50,049 nucleotides of DNA from JBFMFH01 sp964481395 (GTDB lineage: Bacteria > Acidobacteriota > Vicinamibacteria > Vicinamibacterales > JAKQTR01): contig CAYZYG010000026.1 in assembly GCA_964481395.1 (NCBI GenBank), positions 1 through 50,049 of the forward strand. The letters are read 5' to 3'. How positions within the stretch are numbered: position 1 is the stretch's first letter; each line of letters starts with the position of its first letter. Below, one piece after another: positions 1 to 7,815 of the stretch. Under the pieces are notes generated by a model. That model made no database searches, was not told the DNA's origin, and saw only the letters and a program-made list of their open reading frames with translations. The translations under genes and the position numbers were made by a program.

Positions 1-2
1 GC

Positions 3-194
3 ACGGACAAGGTCATCATGGTCGAGCCGCAGGCGCGGTCCACCGTGACGATTGACCGCGTCGACGGCGGCGAGAAGAAGCCGGTGACCTTCAGGGTCCG
101 ACTCAACGGCATCACCGGCACGGAGTGCACGCTGCGCTACGCCTCCACGCGCGGCGGCGTGATCGAGCGCACGATCGTCATCGGACGGAAGTAG
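3..194 (+). CDS. C-terminal fragment of an unknown protein (5' end outside window)
   Basis: An open frame enters from the left edge and runs 63 codons to a TAG at 192-194. The fragment is rich in alternating beta-type residues and ends in VIGRK, which would suit the last strands of a beta-sandwich or other extracytoplasmic domain, but I do not recognise the family. It is followed by a strong hairpin (220-250), which supports a real gene end here. Without the upstream sequence neither function nor localisation can be given. Confidence 0.55.
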   Translation, partial: TDKVIMVEPQARSTVTIDRVDGGEKKPVTFRVRLNGITGTECTLRYASTRGGVIERTIVIGRK

Positions 195-219
195 TCACGG
201 ATACCGTAGCGGTGCCGCG

Positions 220-250
220 CGGGGGGACGGACAACACGCCCGTCCCCCCG
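220..250 (+). terminator. Hairpin downstream of the first gene
   Basis: A perfect 11-bp inverted repeat (CGGGGGGACGG / CCGTCCCCCCG) with a 9-base loop lies 26 bases after the TAG at 194. There is no T-run, so it may act as a GC-rich stem-type terminator or an mRNA 3' stabiliser. The rest of 195-390 shows nothing else I can support. Confidence 0.45.
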
Positions 251-390
251 GACATCCTCGATTTGACTCAGGCTGCGGCCCTGACGAGGGCGCGCCTCAA
301 GCGCATCGGGCCGCCCGCCGGCGGGTGAACTCGTAGTACACTTGACGATCGCATCGCGCGCGTCGACCTCGAGCTCCCTGAAGGCCATCC

Positions 391-1050
391 ATGGGACGTG
401 AGTTTCTGCGATTTCGCTTCCGCCGCTTCGTGACGAACGTGCTCGTGCTGTCGTTCCTCGTGTCTGCGGTTTCGGGAGTCATCCTGTTCTTCAGACCGGA
501 GGGCAGCTTGGCCCGATGGGTCGGCTGGTCCGTCTTCGGCCTCGACAAGGCGCAGTGGGAGGCGCTGCATCTCGTCTTCGTGGGCGTGTTCCTGGTGGTT
601 TCGATCGTCCACGTCTGGTACAACTGGACAGCCTTGATCTCCTACCTGCGCCGGAAGGCGGCCGCGCTGAACGCCCCGAGGTGGGCTCTGCTGCCGTCGC
701 GCGAGTTCCTCGCCGCGATCGGGGTCGCGCTCGCCGTGTTCGCCGGCACGCTCGTCGACTGGCAGCCCTTCTCGGAAGTCCTGGCTCTGCGGTCGGCTGT
801 GAAGGACGGCGCGTTCGTCGACGGCATGCTGCCTCCCGTGCCCAACGCGGATCGGCAGACGTTCGCCGATCTCTGTCGAACGGTGGTCGTGCCGGAGGCG
901 CAGGCCGTGAAGCACGTACGGTCACGGGGCATCGATGTGCCGGACCCGTCGGTGACGATCGGCGAGATCGCGCGAGCGCACGACGTCCCGCCAGAGACCG
1001 TCTACCGGGCCATCCTCGACGCCAGGGATTCACGCTCGGTACATCCGTAG
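391..1050 (+). CDS. DUF4405-type membrane protein with a C-terminal helix-turn-helix-like tail
   Basis: A 219-residue protein whose first 130 residues match the DUF4405 / cytochrome b561-like pattern: a membrane segment around residues 14-34, a second around 55-75 with His60 (WEALH) and His74 (IVHVWYNW), and a third around 107-121. In this family the paired histidines are thought to bind heme, so a role in membrane electron transfer is likely but unproven. The last ~35 residues (TIGEIARAHDVPPETVYRAI) look like a small helical helix-turn-helix segment, which is seen at the end of some relatives. It is convergent with the PilZ gene that follows. No electron-transfer partner is encoded nearby. 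Confidence 0.7.
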   Translation: MGREFLRFRFRRFVTNVLVLSFLVSAVSGVILFFRPEGSLARWVGWSVFGLDKAQWEALHLVFVGVFLVVSIVHVWYNWTALISYLRRKAAALNAPRWALLPSREFLAAIGVALAVFAGTLVDWQPFSEVLALRSAVKDGAFVDGMLPPVPNADRQTFADLCRTVVVPEAQAVKHVRSRGIDVPDPSVTIGEIARAHDVPPETVYRAILDARDSRSVHP

Positions 1051-1128
1051 CACGGGCGTCCGCGATAGGAGGTTTCGTCTCGCACGGCGACGACGAGCAG
1101 GTGGAACCGCCGAAGGAGAACTCGCGGG

Positions 1129-1749
1129 TCAGGCCGCTTCGGTCGCGCTCGGTTCGGCGACGCGGTGACGGTTGGTGTACCGCAGGATGGCTGCGGGGTC
1201 GGTCCGCTTGAACATGAGCCCGCCCCTGTACCTGGCGGCAGCGCCGAGTTCGAAACGAGCCCAGGCAACTTCCGACAGCAGTTTGATCTGGTCCGTCTCG
1301 TCCCCCAGGACGAGGCGGACCTGCTTTCCCGGCCTCAGCACGGTTTCGGATAGGACCTGCGCCCCGAGCAGGGACAGGTCCACCAGTTCCACCGGCTCGC
1401 CATCGACGTCGGCGCGGCACCCGGGCCGCATCGGCAGTCGCGGGGCGCGCCGTTCCGGGTGCACCGTTGTGTAGCGGGACAGCGTGCCATCGTCGAGCAC
1501 GATGAGGACCGCTGAGCCGGCCAGGGCGGGGTCCTTCTGGATGTGCCGGATGAAGTCCAGCCCCTTCTCGGTGGACGCGAACTGGTGATCGAGGACGATC
1601 ATCTCCGGATGACGAGCGGTGATCGTCTCGAGCGCGGCCAGGGGCTCGCACTCGCCGAAGGTCAACACGTTTCCCCTCAGCTCACCCCGTTCGAGGAGCG
1701 GTGAGGACAGGCGCCGGGACGAAATGAGAACCCTGCACGGTTCCGGCAT
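1129..1749 (-). CDS. Receiver-like/PilZ two-domain protein, probable c-di-GMP effector
   Basis: I place the start at the ATG at 1749 because longer frames run into a tandem repeat (1807-1841). The 206-residue product has an alpha/beta N-terminal half resembling a response-regulator receiver (residues 1-95, with Asp54 in MIVLDHQF at the position of the phosphoacceptor). A PilZ domain follows (about 100-195). The PilZ signature is intact: the RxxxR element in ERRAPRL and the D/NxSxxG element in DLSLLG, both needed for c-di-GMP binding in the family. The receiver half lacks the usual acidic pair near its N-terminus, so phosphorylation is doubtful. It probably links c-di-GMP to motility or surface functions; a type IV pilin is encoded elsewhere in the window. 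Confidence 0.75.
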   Translation of the reverse strand: MPEPCRVLISSRRLSSPLLERGELRGNVLTFGECEPLAALETITARHPEMIVLDHQFASTEKGLDFIRHIQKDPALAGSAVLIVLDDGTLSRYTTVHPERRAPRLPMRPGCRADVDGEPVELVDLSLLGAQVLSETVLRPGKQVRLVLGDETDQIKLLSEVAWARFELGAAARYRGGLMFKRTDPAAILRYTNRHRVAEPSATEAA

Positions 1750-1806
1750 CGTTACGGTTCTTATCGGCCGATGCGCGTGCACGGTCCAGACTGGCCGGGG
1801 CTCGAC

Positions 1807-1841
1807 CAATCCCCAACCCCCAATCCCCAAGCCCCGAACCT
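1807..1841. repeat. Heptamer tandem array, CAATCCC type
   Basis: Five consecutive 7-base units: CAATCCC, CAACCCC, CAATCCC, CAAGCCC, CGAACCT. It sits between the PilZ gene start and the HEAT-repeat gene end. One of more than 20 period-7 tracts in this window. Confidence 0.8.
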
Positions 1842-1864
1842 CGGCGCCTCAACACCGATGACAC

Positions 1865-3118
1865 TTACCGCGTGACGACGCCAAGTGCCCAGGCCGCCTG
1901 GCGGCGGACCTTGGGGTCGGCATCCTTGAGGGCCGATGACAGCGCGGCAGCCGCTCGTGGGTCACCGATGGCGCCGAGGGCCCACGCCGCCTGGGATCGA
2001 ACCTGCGCCTCCTGGTCCTTCAGGGTGGCGATGAGACCATCGACGGCCGAACGGTCATCGATGGCGCCGAGGGCCCAGGCCGCCTGGGATCGAACCTTCG
2101 GATCCGCGTCCTTGAGAGCAGAGAGCAAACCTGCAGCCGCGCGGGGATGACCGATGGCGCCGAGGGCCCATGCGGCTTGCGCGCGCACCTGCGGGTCCGC
2201 ATCGCGGAGGGCGCCGACGAGGCCGTCCACCGCGGCTGGTTCGCCGATGGCGCCGAGGGCCCAGGCCGCCTGCGACCGCACGCCCGCGTCCCCGTCCCGA
2301 AGCGCCGCCACGAGGGCGGGCGCGGCTGTCGGCGCATCGATCGCGCCGAGTGCCCAGGCCGCCTGGCGACGCACCGGGACGTCGGTGTCGGTCAGCGCGT
2401 CTGCCAGCGGCGTGACGGCCCGTGGGTCGTCGAGCGCGCCGAGGGCCCACGCGGCCTGCGATCGCACGCGGGCGTCTCGATCGCGCAGGACACCGACGAG
2501 GGGCGGCACGGCGCGGCGATCGTCGATGGCCCCCAATGCCCACGTGGCCTGCGCCCGCACGTGGGCGTCGGCGTCCCGGAGGACGCCGATCAGCGGAGGC
2601 ACAGCCCGGGCGTCATCGATGGCGCCGAGGGCCCAGGCCGCGTCGCGGCGCACGCCGGCCTCTGTGTCGTTCAGCGCAACCATCAGGGGCTCGACCGCCT
2701 GCGGGTCATCGAGCGCGCCGAGGGCGTACGCGGCGTTGCCGCGCGCGATCCAGCGGGGGTCTCGCAGGGCGTCAACCAGTGCCTTGAAGGCCGCGTGGCC
2801 GATCGACGCGAGGGCTGACGCGGCTTCCCTGCCGGGCGAGGTCTGTTCATCCGGGTTGGCACGCCAGCCCCAGTTCCGATCGCCGCACACGTTCGGGTCG
2901 AGCGGTGTGGCGTCGGCCAGGGCCTCGACGAGAGCGGGGATCGCCGGCGCGGCTTTCGCGCCGAGGTTCTTGAGCGCGCAGGCTGCCCGCGCGCGCGTGG
3001 CGGCGTCCGGAGAGCGAAGCGCCGCGACGTGGGGATCGATACTCTCTTGAGGCACGCCTGCGGCCGTCGAGCACGTGGCGAGCACGAGCGCCGTGAAGGC
3101 TGCGAGCAGTCGGATCAT
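1865..3118 (-). CDS. Secreted PBS-lyase-type HEAT-repeat protein
   Basis: The start is set at the ATG at 3118, with AGAGGAG about six bases upstream. An in-frame ATG 33 bases earlier would disrupt the signal peptide. The 417-residue product opens with a hydrophobic leader (MIRLLAAFTALVLATC...), so it is exported. One divergent N-terminal HEAT unit and a Trp-containing insert (GDRNWGWRAN) follow. About ten near-identical 31-residue repeats then run to the C-terminus, each carrying a version of AAWALGAIDDPRAV. Such solenoids usually act as binding scaffolds; no catalytic residues are evident. It is downstream of the M56-HEAT gene on the same strand, separated by a 161-base spacer with its own operator-like dyad (3196-3211), so it may be a separately transcribed member of the same regulon. 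The partner is unknown. Confidence 0.85.
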   Translation of the reverse strand: MIRLLAAFTALVLATCSTAAGVPQESIDPHVAALRSPDAATRARAACALKNLGAKAAPAIPALVEALADATPLDPNVCGDRNWGWRANPDEQTSPGREAASALASIGHAAFKALVDALRDPRWIARGNAAYALGALDDPQAVEPLMVALNDTEAGVRRDAAWALGAIDDARAVPPLIGVLRDADAHVRAQATWALGAIDDRRAVPPLVGVLRDRDARVRSQAAWALGALDDPRAVTPLADALTDTDVPVRRQAAWALGAIDAPTAAPALVAALRDGDAGVRSQAAWALGAIGEPAAVDGLVGALRDADPQVRAQAAWALGAIGHPRAAAGLLSALKDADPKVRSQAAWALGAIDDRSAVDGLIATLKDQEAQVRSQAAWALGAIGDPRAAAALSSALKDADPKVRRQAAWALGVVTR

Positions 3119-3195
3119 GATGAACTCCTCTGATCGGTGGCGCTGGATCACGCACCTGTCTCCTCCGGCAGCCTGGTTACCGGGCCGCCCGAGAG

Positions 3196-3211
3196 TGCTG
3201 AAAAATTAGCA
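3196..3211 (-). promoter_or_regulatory. Operator-like dyad upstream of the HEAT gene
   Basis: TGCTGAAAAATTAGCA is a 16-bp imperfect dyad (five of six arm pairs match) in an AT-rich patch of an otherwise GC-rich spacer. It has the same TGCT-N8-AGCA layout as the two dyads before the blaI-like gene (6098-6113 and 6117-6132). It lies 78 bases upstream of the HEAT gene start. I infer that it is a binding site for the BlaI-like repressor. Confidence 0.5.
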
Positions 3212-3279
3212 TTCTTGCGCCGGAAGAGGGGCAGGGCGCCGGACACCCTGCCCCATGACGCGCCGCGCGCGCCGAGCAC

Positions 3280-5697
3280 CTACCGTTCGCGCGTGCCGAT
3301 GACGTGCGAGAGGGCGAGCGCGGCGGCCTTTCTCACGTCGGCGTCGGCGTCCTTCAGCGCGGCCGTCAGCGCGTCCGACGCACCAGGCGCGCGGATCTGG
3401 CCGAGCGCCCACGCAGCGTTTCGCCTCACGTCGGCTGACGGCGACTTGAGCGCAGCCACGAGGGCATCGACGGCCCGCGCATCGCGCAACTGGCCGAGTG
3501 CAAACGCGGCCTGTTCCTGTACGTCGGGCGATTCGTCGCGGAGCGCCGCGATGAGCGGCTCGACCGCCGACGGATCGCGGACTTGGCTCAACGCGAAGAC
3601 CGCCTGCTCGCGCACGTCGGGCTTGGCGTCCTTGAGCAGCGGAATCAGCGCGGGCACCGCCGACGGGTCGCGCAACTGGCCCAAGGCGAAGGCCGCCCTC
3701 TCCCGGACGCCTTCGTTGGCGTCGCCCGCGGCCTTGACCAGCGCCGGAAGCGCGCGCCGGTCCCGAATCTGAGAGAGCGCGAAGAGCGCCTGTTCGCGGA
3801 CGTCCGGTTTCTGGTCGTCCAGCAGCTTCATCAGAGCCGGTACGGATTCCGGATCGCGCAACTGGCTCAGCGCGAAAGCGGCCTGCTCACGGACATCCTC
3901 ATCGGCGTCCGAAGTCGCCTGGATCAGCGCGGAGGCGGCGCGCCGGTCGCGGGTCTGCGACAGGGCGAATACGGCCTGTTCGCGGACATCAGCGTTGGCG
4001 TCCTTCAGCAGGCTCATCAGCACCGGCACCGATTCCGCGTCACGCAGTTGGCCAAGGGCGAAGGCGGCCTGCTCGCGGACGTTCGCGTCGGCGTCCGAGG
4101 CGGCCTTGATCAACCCGGGCAGGGCCCGGCGGTCGCGCAGCTGCCCCAGGCCCATGGCCGCGTGCTCCCGCACGTCGGCGGACGCGTCCCCGAGGGCCTT
4201 GAGAAGGGCGTCGGCGGCCCTCGGGTCGCGCAGGCGCGCCAGGGTGCTCAGCGCCTGCTTGCGGACATCCTCGTCGGTGTCGTCGAGTGCCGCCACCAGC
4301 GCGTCGAGCACCTTCGGATCGACCGGTGCCCGCTGCGTCGGGTTCTCACGCACCCGCGGAGCCGGGGTCGGGGTGGGCGTGGGCGTTGGTGTTGGCATCG
4401 GACGCTGACCTGCTCCTTCGCCGTCCACCTGCCCGCCAGATGCCGCGCCTGAAGCCGCGCTGACGGCGGCATCGGCGGCCGCGCGCACGGCCTCAGCAGG
4501 AGACACCGTCAGGGGGAGAGTCGTGTCCACCGCCTGTGCTGCGGACAGTGCCGCCGCGGCAGGCATGGTCGTACGCTCACCGGCCTCGATGACCGCCAGG
4601 GCGGGAACGAAGACGGCAAGCGTGAGCACGGCAAGAGCCGCGGCGGCACGCGTGGGTGCGCGGCGGGGGAGGTCGGGATCGAGAATGGCGAGCAAGCGTC
4701 CCTCCAGTTGCGAGCGGCGCGCCATCGAGACCGTGGCCCACGAGAGCAGACCGGCCGGCCTCATCGCGCGCGCGATATCGAGCAGTTGTTCGGCATAGTC
4801 GCCTTCGTCCGCGCCGCCGGCGAGGACGGCGTCGTCGCAGGCGCGTTCCCGCTCGGCGCGCAAGCGGGCGGCGGCGAGCCAGGCGAGTGGGTTGAACCAG
4901 TAGGCGGCGCACACGAGTCCCGCCATCGTCTGGGTCAGACAGTCGAGGCGTTTCACATGCGCCAGCTCGTGCAGCAGCACGGCGCGCAGGCGTGACTCCG
5001 GCCACTCTCCGGCGACCGACGGCAGCATGACGACGGGGCGGAAGAGCCCCCAGGTCATCGGCATGGCAGATGGGTGGCCTTCGACGAATCGCGGCGCCTG
5101 CGCGAGGCCGGCGCGCTCGCCGAGCGACTGTGCGAGCGCTTCCCATGGCGGCGCACCGGTCGTCTTGCGCGCCAATCGGCGCACGCGGACGTGTCCGGCG
5201 GCCAGTCTGGCCACCAGCAGCAGCGCGACGGCCGCCCAAAGGGTGAGCAGCGTCATCGTTCCGGGGAGCACCAGGCGCGCGAGCTGCGCGAGGGCCGGAT
5301 CGGAGTCTTCCGTCCGCGGAGTCTGACGCTCACGCGCTGCCTGAGATGGGGTTCCAGGGTTCGGCTCCGACGCGGTTCCCGGCGTCTGCTCCGGCGGCGT
5401 GGTCTCAGCGGGCGTCAGCGTCGGCTGCGCACGGGCGGCAGCGATCGGCGGAGCGGGCAGAATCGGCACGGGCCAGGATGGCAGTGCGAACATCAGCACG
5501 GGGAGCGCGAGACTGCCGGCGAGTCCCATCGACCAGACGAAGTGGCGCATCGCCGCGGACGCACGACGAAGCGCGAAGCTCAGCAGGCCCGCGCCCGCGA
5601 GCAGGACGGTCGCTTTGACGACCGCGTTCACCAGCATGGGCAGCCATCCAGGGCCGTCGGCCATCCACCGAACGAACTCCAGCAGCACGTGCGTCAT
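3280..5697 (-). CDS. M56 (BlaR1-like) membrane protease fused to a C-terminal HEAT solenoid
   Basis: An 805-residue protein. The N-terminal half is BlaR1/MecR1-like: membrane segments near residues 20-42, 52-72, 144-168 and 352-371, and a zinc protease motif HELAH at 243-247. A downstream ERERACDD (282-289) supplies the expected third ligand. After a Pro-Thr linker (about 434-447) come about eleven 31-residue HEAT repeats (461-800) in place of the penicillin-binding sensor domain of BlaR1. By analogy with BlaR1 topology the solenoid would be extracytoplasmic and would act as the sensor. The gene starts with a 4-base ATGA overlap with the blaI-like stop, so the two are co-translated. In BlaR1 systems ligand sensing leads to repressor inactivation; the signal here is unknown but is unlikely to be beta-lactam binding through the usual domain. 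Confidence 0.87.
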   Translation of the reverse strand: MTHVLLEFVRWMADGPGWLPMLVNAVVKATVLLAGAGLLSFALRRASAAMRHFVWSMGLAGSLALPVLMFALPSWPVPILPAPPIAAARAQPTLTPAETTPPEQTPGTASEPNPGTPSQAARERQTPRTEDSDPALAQLARLVLPGTMTLLTLWAAVALLLVARLAAGHVRVRRLARKTTGAPPWEALAQSLGERAGLAQAPRFVEGHPSAMPMTWGLFRPVVMLPSVAGEWPESRLRAVLLHELAHVKRLDCLTQTMAGLVCAAYWFNPLAWLAAARLRAERERACDDAVLAGGADEGDYAEQLLDIARAMRPAGLLSWATVSMARRSQLEGRLLAILDPDLPRRAPTRAAAALAVLTLAVFVPALAVIEAGERTTMPAAAALSAAQAVDTTLPLTVSPAEAVRAAADAAVSAASGAASGGQVDGEGAGQRPMPTPTPTPTPTPAPRVRENPTQRAPVDPKVLDALVAALDDTDEDVRKQALSTLARLRDPRAADALLKALGDASADVREHAAMGLGQLRDRRALPGLIKAASDADANVREQAAFALGQLRDAESVPVLMSLLKDANADVREQAVFALSQTRDRRAASALIQATSDADEDVREQAAFALSQLRDPESVPALMKLLDDQKPDVREQALFALSQIRDRRALPALVKAAGDANEGVRERAAFALGQLRDPSAVPALIPLLKDAKPDVREQAVFALSQVRDPSAVEPLIAALRDESPDVQEQAAFALGQLRDARAVDALVAALKSPSADVRRNAAWALGQIRAPGASDALTAALKDADADVRKAAALALSHVIGTRER
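3583..4140 (-). repeat. 62-residue super-repeat (three copies) inside the HEAT solenoid
   Basis: Residues 520-705 of the M56-HEAT protein form three copies of a two-repeat (62-residue) unit. The odd members begin RDRRA...LI and the even members begin RDxxSVP.L or RDPSAVPAL. This alternation shows expansion by duplication of repeat pairs rather than of single 31-residue units. Confidence 0.75.
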
Positions 5698-6095
5698 CGC
5701 CGTGTCCTTCCGCTGCGGCGTGCCTCGTCGATGAGGGTGGCCAGCCTGTCGAGTTCACCGTCCGAGAGCGTGGATGACGACGCGTCGAGCAGCGCGGACA
5801 TGGCGTCACCGACCGAGCCGTCATAGAACGTTTCGACGAGATGCCCCAGCGCCGATCGGGCGGCGGTGTCACGAGGCTGTCTGGGGATGTAGACGTAACG
5901 TGGGCCGTCCTGGATGTGGCGGACGTGCCCTTTCTCTTCGAGGATGCGCAGAAGGGCCCGTACCGCCGAATAGCTGGGCGGGTCGGCCAGTCCGTCGAGG
6001 ACCTGCTGCGCCGTGGCCTGGCCGAGCGCGTACAGGACGTCCATGATTTCGCGCTCGCGGCGGGAGAGGCGGGGCAGACGAGGCGTCGGGGTCAT
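5694..6095 (-). CDS. blaI: BlaI/MecI/CopY-family transcriptional repressor
   Basis: A 133-residue winged-helix protein. MTPTPRLPRLSRREREIMDV fits the BlaI N-terminus, followed by the recognition region (PSYSAVRALLRILEEKGHV) and a wing (RYVYIPRQP). A C-terminal helical dimerisation half ends in LATLIDEARR. I prefer the ATG at 6095 over one at 6116 because the family motif starts soon after it; no clear Shine-Dalgarno sequence precedes either. Its stop overlaps the start of the M56-HEAT gene, as in blaI-blaR1 operons. Two dyads just upstream (6098-6133) are the likely autoregulatory operators. BlaI proteins are dimeric repressors that are cleaved or released when their M56 partner is activated. 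Confidence 0.88.
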   Translation of the reverse strand: MTPTPRLPRLSRREREIMDVLYALGQATAQQVLDGLADPPSYSAVRALLRILEEKGHVRHIQDGPRYVYIPRQPRDTAARSALGHLVETFYDGSVGDAMSALLDASSSTLSDGELDRLATLIDEARRSGRTRR

Positions 6096-6097
6096 AA

Positions 6098-6113
6098 TGC
6101 TAAGAACGTAGCA
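6098..6113 (-). promoter_or_regulatory. Operator-like dyad 1 upstream of blaI-like gene
   Basis: TGCTAAGAACGTAGCA: perfect 5-bp arms TGCTA/TAGCA with a 6-base centre, starting three bases before the chosen start codon. Same 16-bp span as the dyads at 6117-6132 and 3196-3211. On the minus strand a weak -10-like TACGTT falls inside it, 17 bases from a TTGCTA hexamer in the neighbouring dyad, so repressor binding would block the promoter. Confidence 0.5.
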
Positions 6114-6115
6114 CA

Positions 6116-6133
6116 TTGCTAAAATATTAGCAA
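6116..6133 (-). promoter_or_regulatory. Operator-like dyad 2 upstream of blaI-like gene
   Basis: TTGCTAA-AATA-TTAGCAA, perfect 7-bp arms, 19 bases centre-to-centre from dyad 1. It lies in a short AT-rich stretch between the lgt stop (6167) and the blaI-like start. BlaI-family repressors bind dyads of this general size at their own promoters; the assignment is inferred from position, symmetry and the third copy at 3196. Confidence 0.55.
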
Positions 6134-6166
6134 CGCTTTTCTGATCACATACCCCCTGGGCCGTCC

Positions 6167-7153
6167 CTACCGGCGGGGGCCCTGCCGAATCCGCTGGTAT
6201 TCGGCCACGGGGGGGTAGATCGTCGAGTGCGTGAGGCCCGGATGGCGGGCGCCGTACCGGGCGGGCACGTCGCGTACGGCATCGCTCGGGATGATCGGCG
6301 GCAAGATGAGCACGGCGGCGAGCAGCACGCGCCCGTACCAACGGGGCGCGGCAGGGGCCTCGCGGGGGAACGCGGCCCGCACCTGAATCGGGGTGAGGAC
6401 CGACCGCCGACGATTGCGAAGCCAGAGCAGGACTCCTGTCCCCGTCAAGACGATGTTCATCGCCTGTCCTTGCGGGAGTCCCAACCAGCTGCCCGGGTAT
6501 TCGCGCAGCAGGTCGATGGGAATCCGCAGGCCCGCGTACAGGATCAGGAACCGAACCGCCAGGCCTCCCGGCGGCACACCCACGCGTCGTGCCCACAGCA
6601 GCACGGGGACAATGAGGAGGTTCTTGAGGCCGTCGTAGAGGACGACCGGATGGCGGAAGCCGTCGGCGTCGGGGAACTGGACCGCCCACGGCACGCTCGT
6701 CACGGCCCCGACGATCTGGCCGTCGATGAAATTGCCGAGACGTCCGAAGCCGAGAATGAACGCTGCCGGCACGGCCAGCTCGTCGATCATCGGCAGGAAC
6801 GGCTTCCGCCAGATCAGGCAGAACGCCATCACGCCCGCCAGGCCGCCGAGAATCAGTCCGTGGGTCGCCATGCCGCCGAGCCAGACGGCTGGCACGAGAC
6901 CGGGGTGCTCGACGAAGAACGCCCGCTCGTAGAACACGACCAGTGCGCGCCCGCCGGCGAGGACGCCGAGCGCCAGCAGCACGCTGAGGGCGTACACGGA
7001 ACGGACCGAGAGTCCCAGCGCGTCACGGCGCCGCATGAAGTACGCGTGCGCGTTGAGGAAGCCGATCGTGTAACTGAGGCCGTACCACCAGAGGTGCACG
7101 CCGGCCACGGTTCCGATGACGGGGTCGATCTCGTGGACCCAGGGTCCCGGCAT
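6167..7153 (-). CDS. lgt: Prolipoprotein diacylglyceryl transferase
   Basis: A 328-residue polytopic membrane protein. It transfers diacylglyceryl from phosphatidylglycerol to the lipobox cysteine of prolipoproteins. Family landmarks are present: the GGMATHG segment with His98 (usual form GGMSFHG), GRLGNFIDGQ at 137-146 with Arg138 and Asn141 of the Lgt signature, HPVVLYDG (HPxQLYE equivalent), and YAGLR with Arg210. The C-terminal ~75 residues after the last transmembrane region are longer than in typical Lgt and diverge. The start at 7153 is supported by GGAGGAG about six bases upstream. Its substrates would include the lipoproteins encoded at 26503 and 29762. It lies upstream of blaI on the same strand with only ~70 bases between, so read-through is possible. 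Confidence 0.88.
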   Translation of the reverse strand: MPGPWVHEIDPVIGTVAGVHLWWYGLSYTIGFLNAHAYFMRRRDALGLSVRSVYALSVLLALGVLAGGRALVVFYERAFFVEHPGLVPAVWLGGMATHGLILGGLAGVMAFCLIWRKPFLPMIDELAVPAAFILGFGRLGNFIDGQIVGAVTSVPWAVQFPDADGFRHPVVLYDGLKNLLIVPVLLWARRVGVPPGGLAVRFLILYAGLRIPIDLLREYPGSWLGLPQGQAMNIVLTGTGVLLWLRNRRRSVLTPIQVRAAFPREAPAAPRWYGRVLLAAVLILPPIIPSDAVRDVPARYGARHPGLTHSTIYPPVAEYQRIRQGPRR

Positions 7154-7347
7154 GAGCGGCTCCTCCGGACTCGGGGCCGCAGCATACCACCGGCGCCGGT
7201 CAGTCTCAGATCCAGCGCACGCCAGGCAGTCTGTCCGTGCTGCGCGGACGCCGGGGTCCGGATCGCGGAGCGCGGATCACGTCCCCGTTCCGCGTGTTAC
7301 TATGCGCCTGGTTGCGGGCGGCGTGCCCGAGCCGGAAGGAGCCACGG

Positions 7348-7815
7348 ATGGTCGTCGCGAGCGCTGACGCCGAGGTCCGCGACCTGTTGCAGCGGGCGGC
7401 TTGCCTGCCGTACGGCCTGGCGCTGGTGGAGCACGGGCTCACGACGTGTGTGGCCGACATCCTTGGTGCCAGCGGCGAACTCGTGGCGCGCGCGCGCGGG
7501 GCCCTGTCGGACGACGCGACGCGCCCCGCACTGGTGGGCGCCTTCGAGGAGGCGGCTCGTCGGCGCGACGAGAACCCGGACGCGTTCTGCGATCGGTGCC
7601 AGGCCGGCGGGCGGACGCCCACGCCGGGTTGCCCGCTGGCCGTGATTCGCGAGGCCGAGAAACGGCCCGGCGGTCTCGAGTCGCTGCGCTCGGCCTCGCT
7701 CGAGGCGGTCGCCGTCAGCTTTCACGTGCACCCGTTCGTGATTCTCGGCGCGCGGGAATGGCTGAAGCGGAGGACGGAAGACAGAAGACAGAAGAAAGTA
7801 GATAGTAGGCAGTAG
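7348..7815 (+). CDS. Hypothetical protein with CxxC-containing cysteine cluster
   Basis: A 155-residue protein of unknown family. The ATG at 7348 is preceded by GGAAGGAG at a good distance, so I do not use the longer frame. Visible features are Cys81 and Cys84 in FCDRCQ with Cys95 in TPGCPLA, which might bind metal, and a mostly helical N-terminus. The last ~15 residues (RTEDRRQKKVDSRQ) are encoded by a heptamer tandem array that begins at 7777 and also supplies the TAG stop. The ancestral C-terminus was therefore probably near residue 141. It precedes the HMG-CoA synthase cluster, with a hairpin in between. Confidence 0.65.
   Translation: MVVASADAEVRDLLQRAACLPYGLALVEHGLTTCVADILGASGELVARARGALSDDATRPALVGAFEEAARRRDENPDAFCDRCQAGGRTPTPGCPLAVIREAEKRPGGLESLRSASLEAVAVSFHVHPFVILGAREWLKRRTEDRRQKKVDSRQ

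Noticed and set aside
4355..4402. Another heptamer array in the GTGGGCGTGGGCGTTGG stretch
   Set aside because: The period is 6 and it encodes the Pro-Thr linker of the M56-HEAT protein; it is a coding simple repeat, not part of the period-7 family.
3280..6095. Beta-lactam resistance sensor operon (blaI-blaR1)
   Set aside because: The M56 protein has HEAT repeats instead of a penicillin-binding sensor domain and no beta-lactamase gene is near, so the classical role is not supported.
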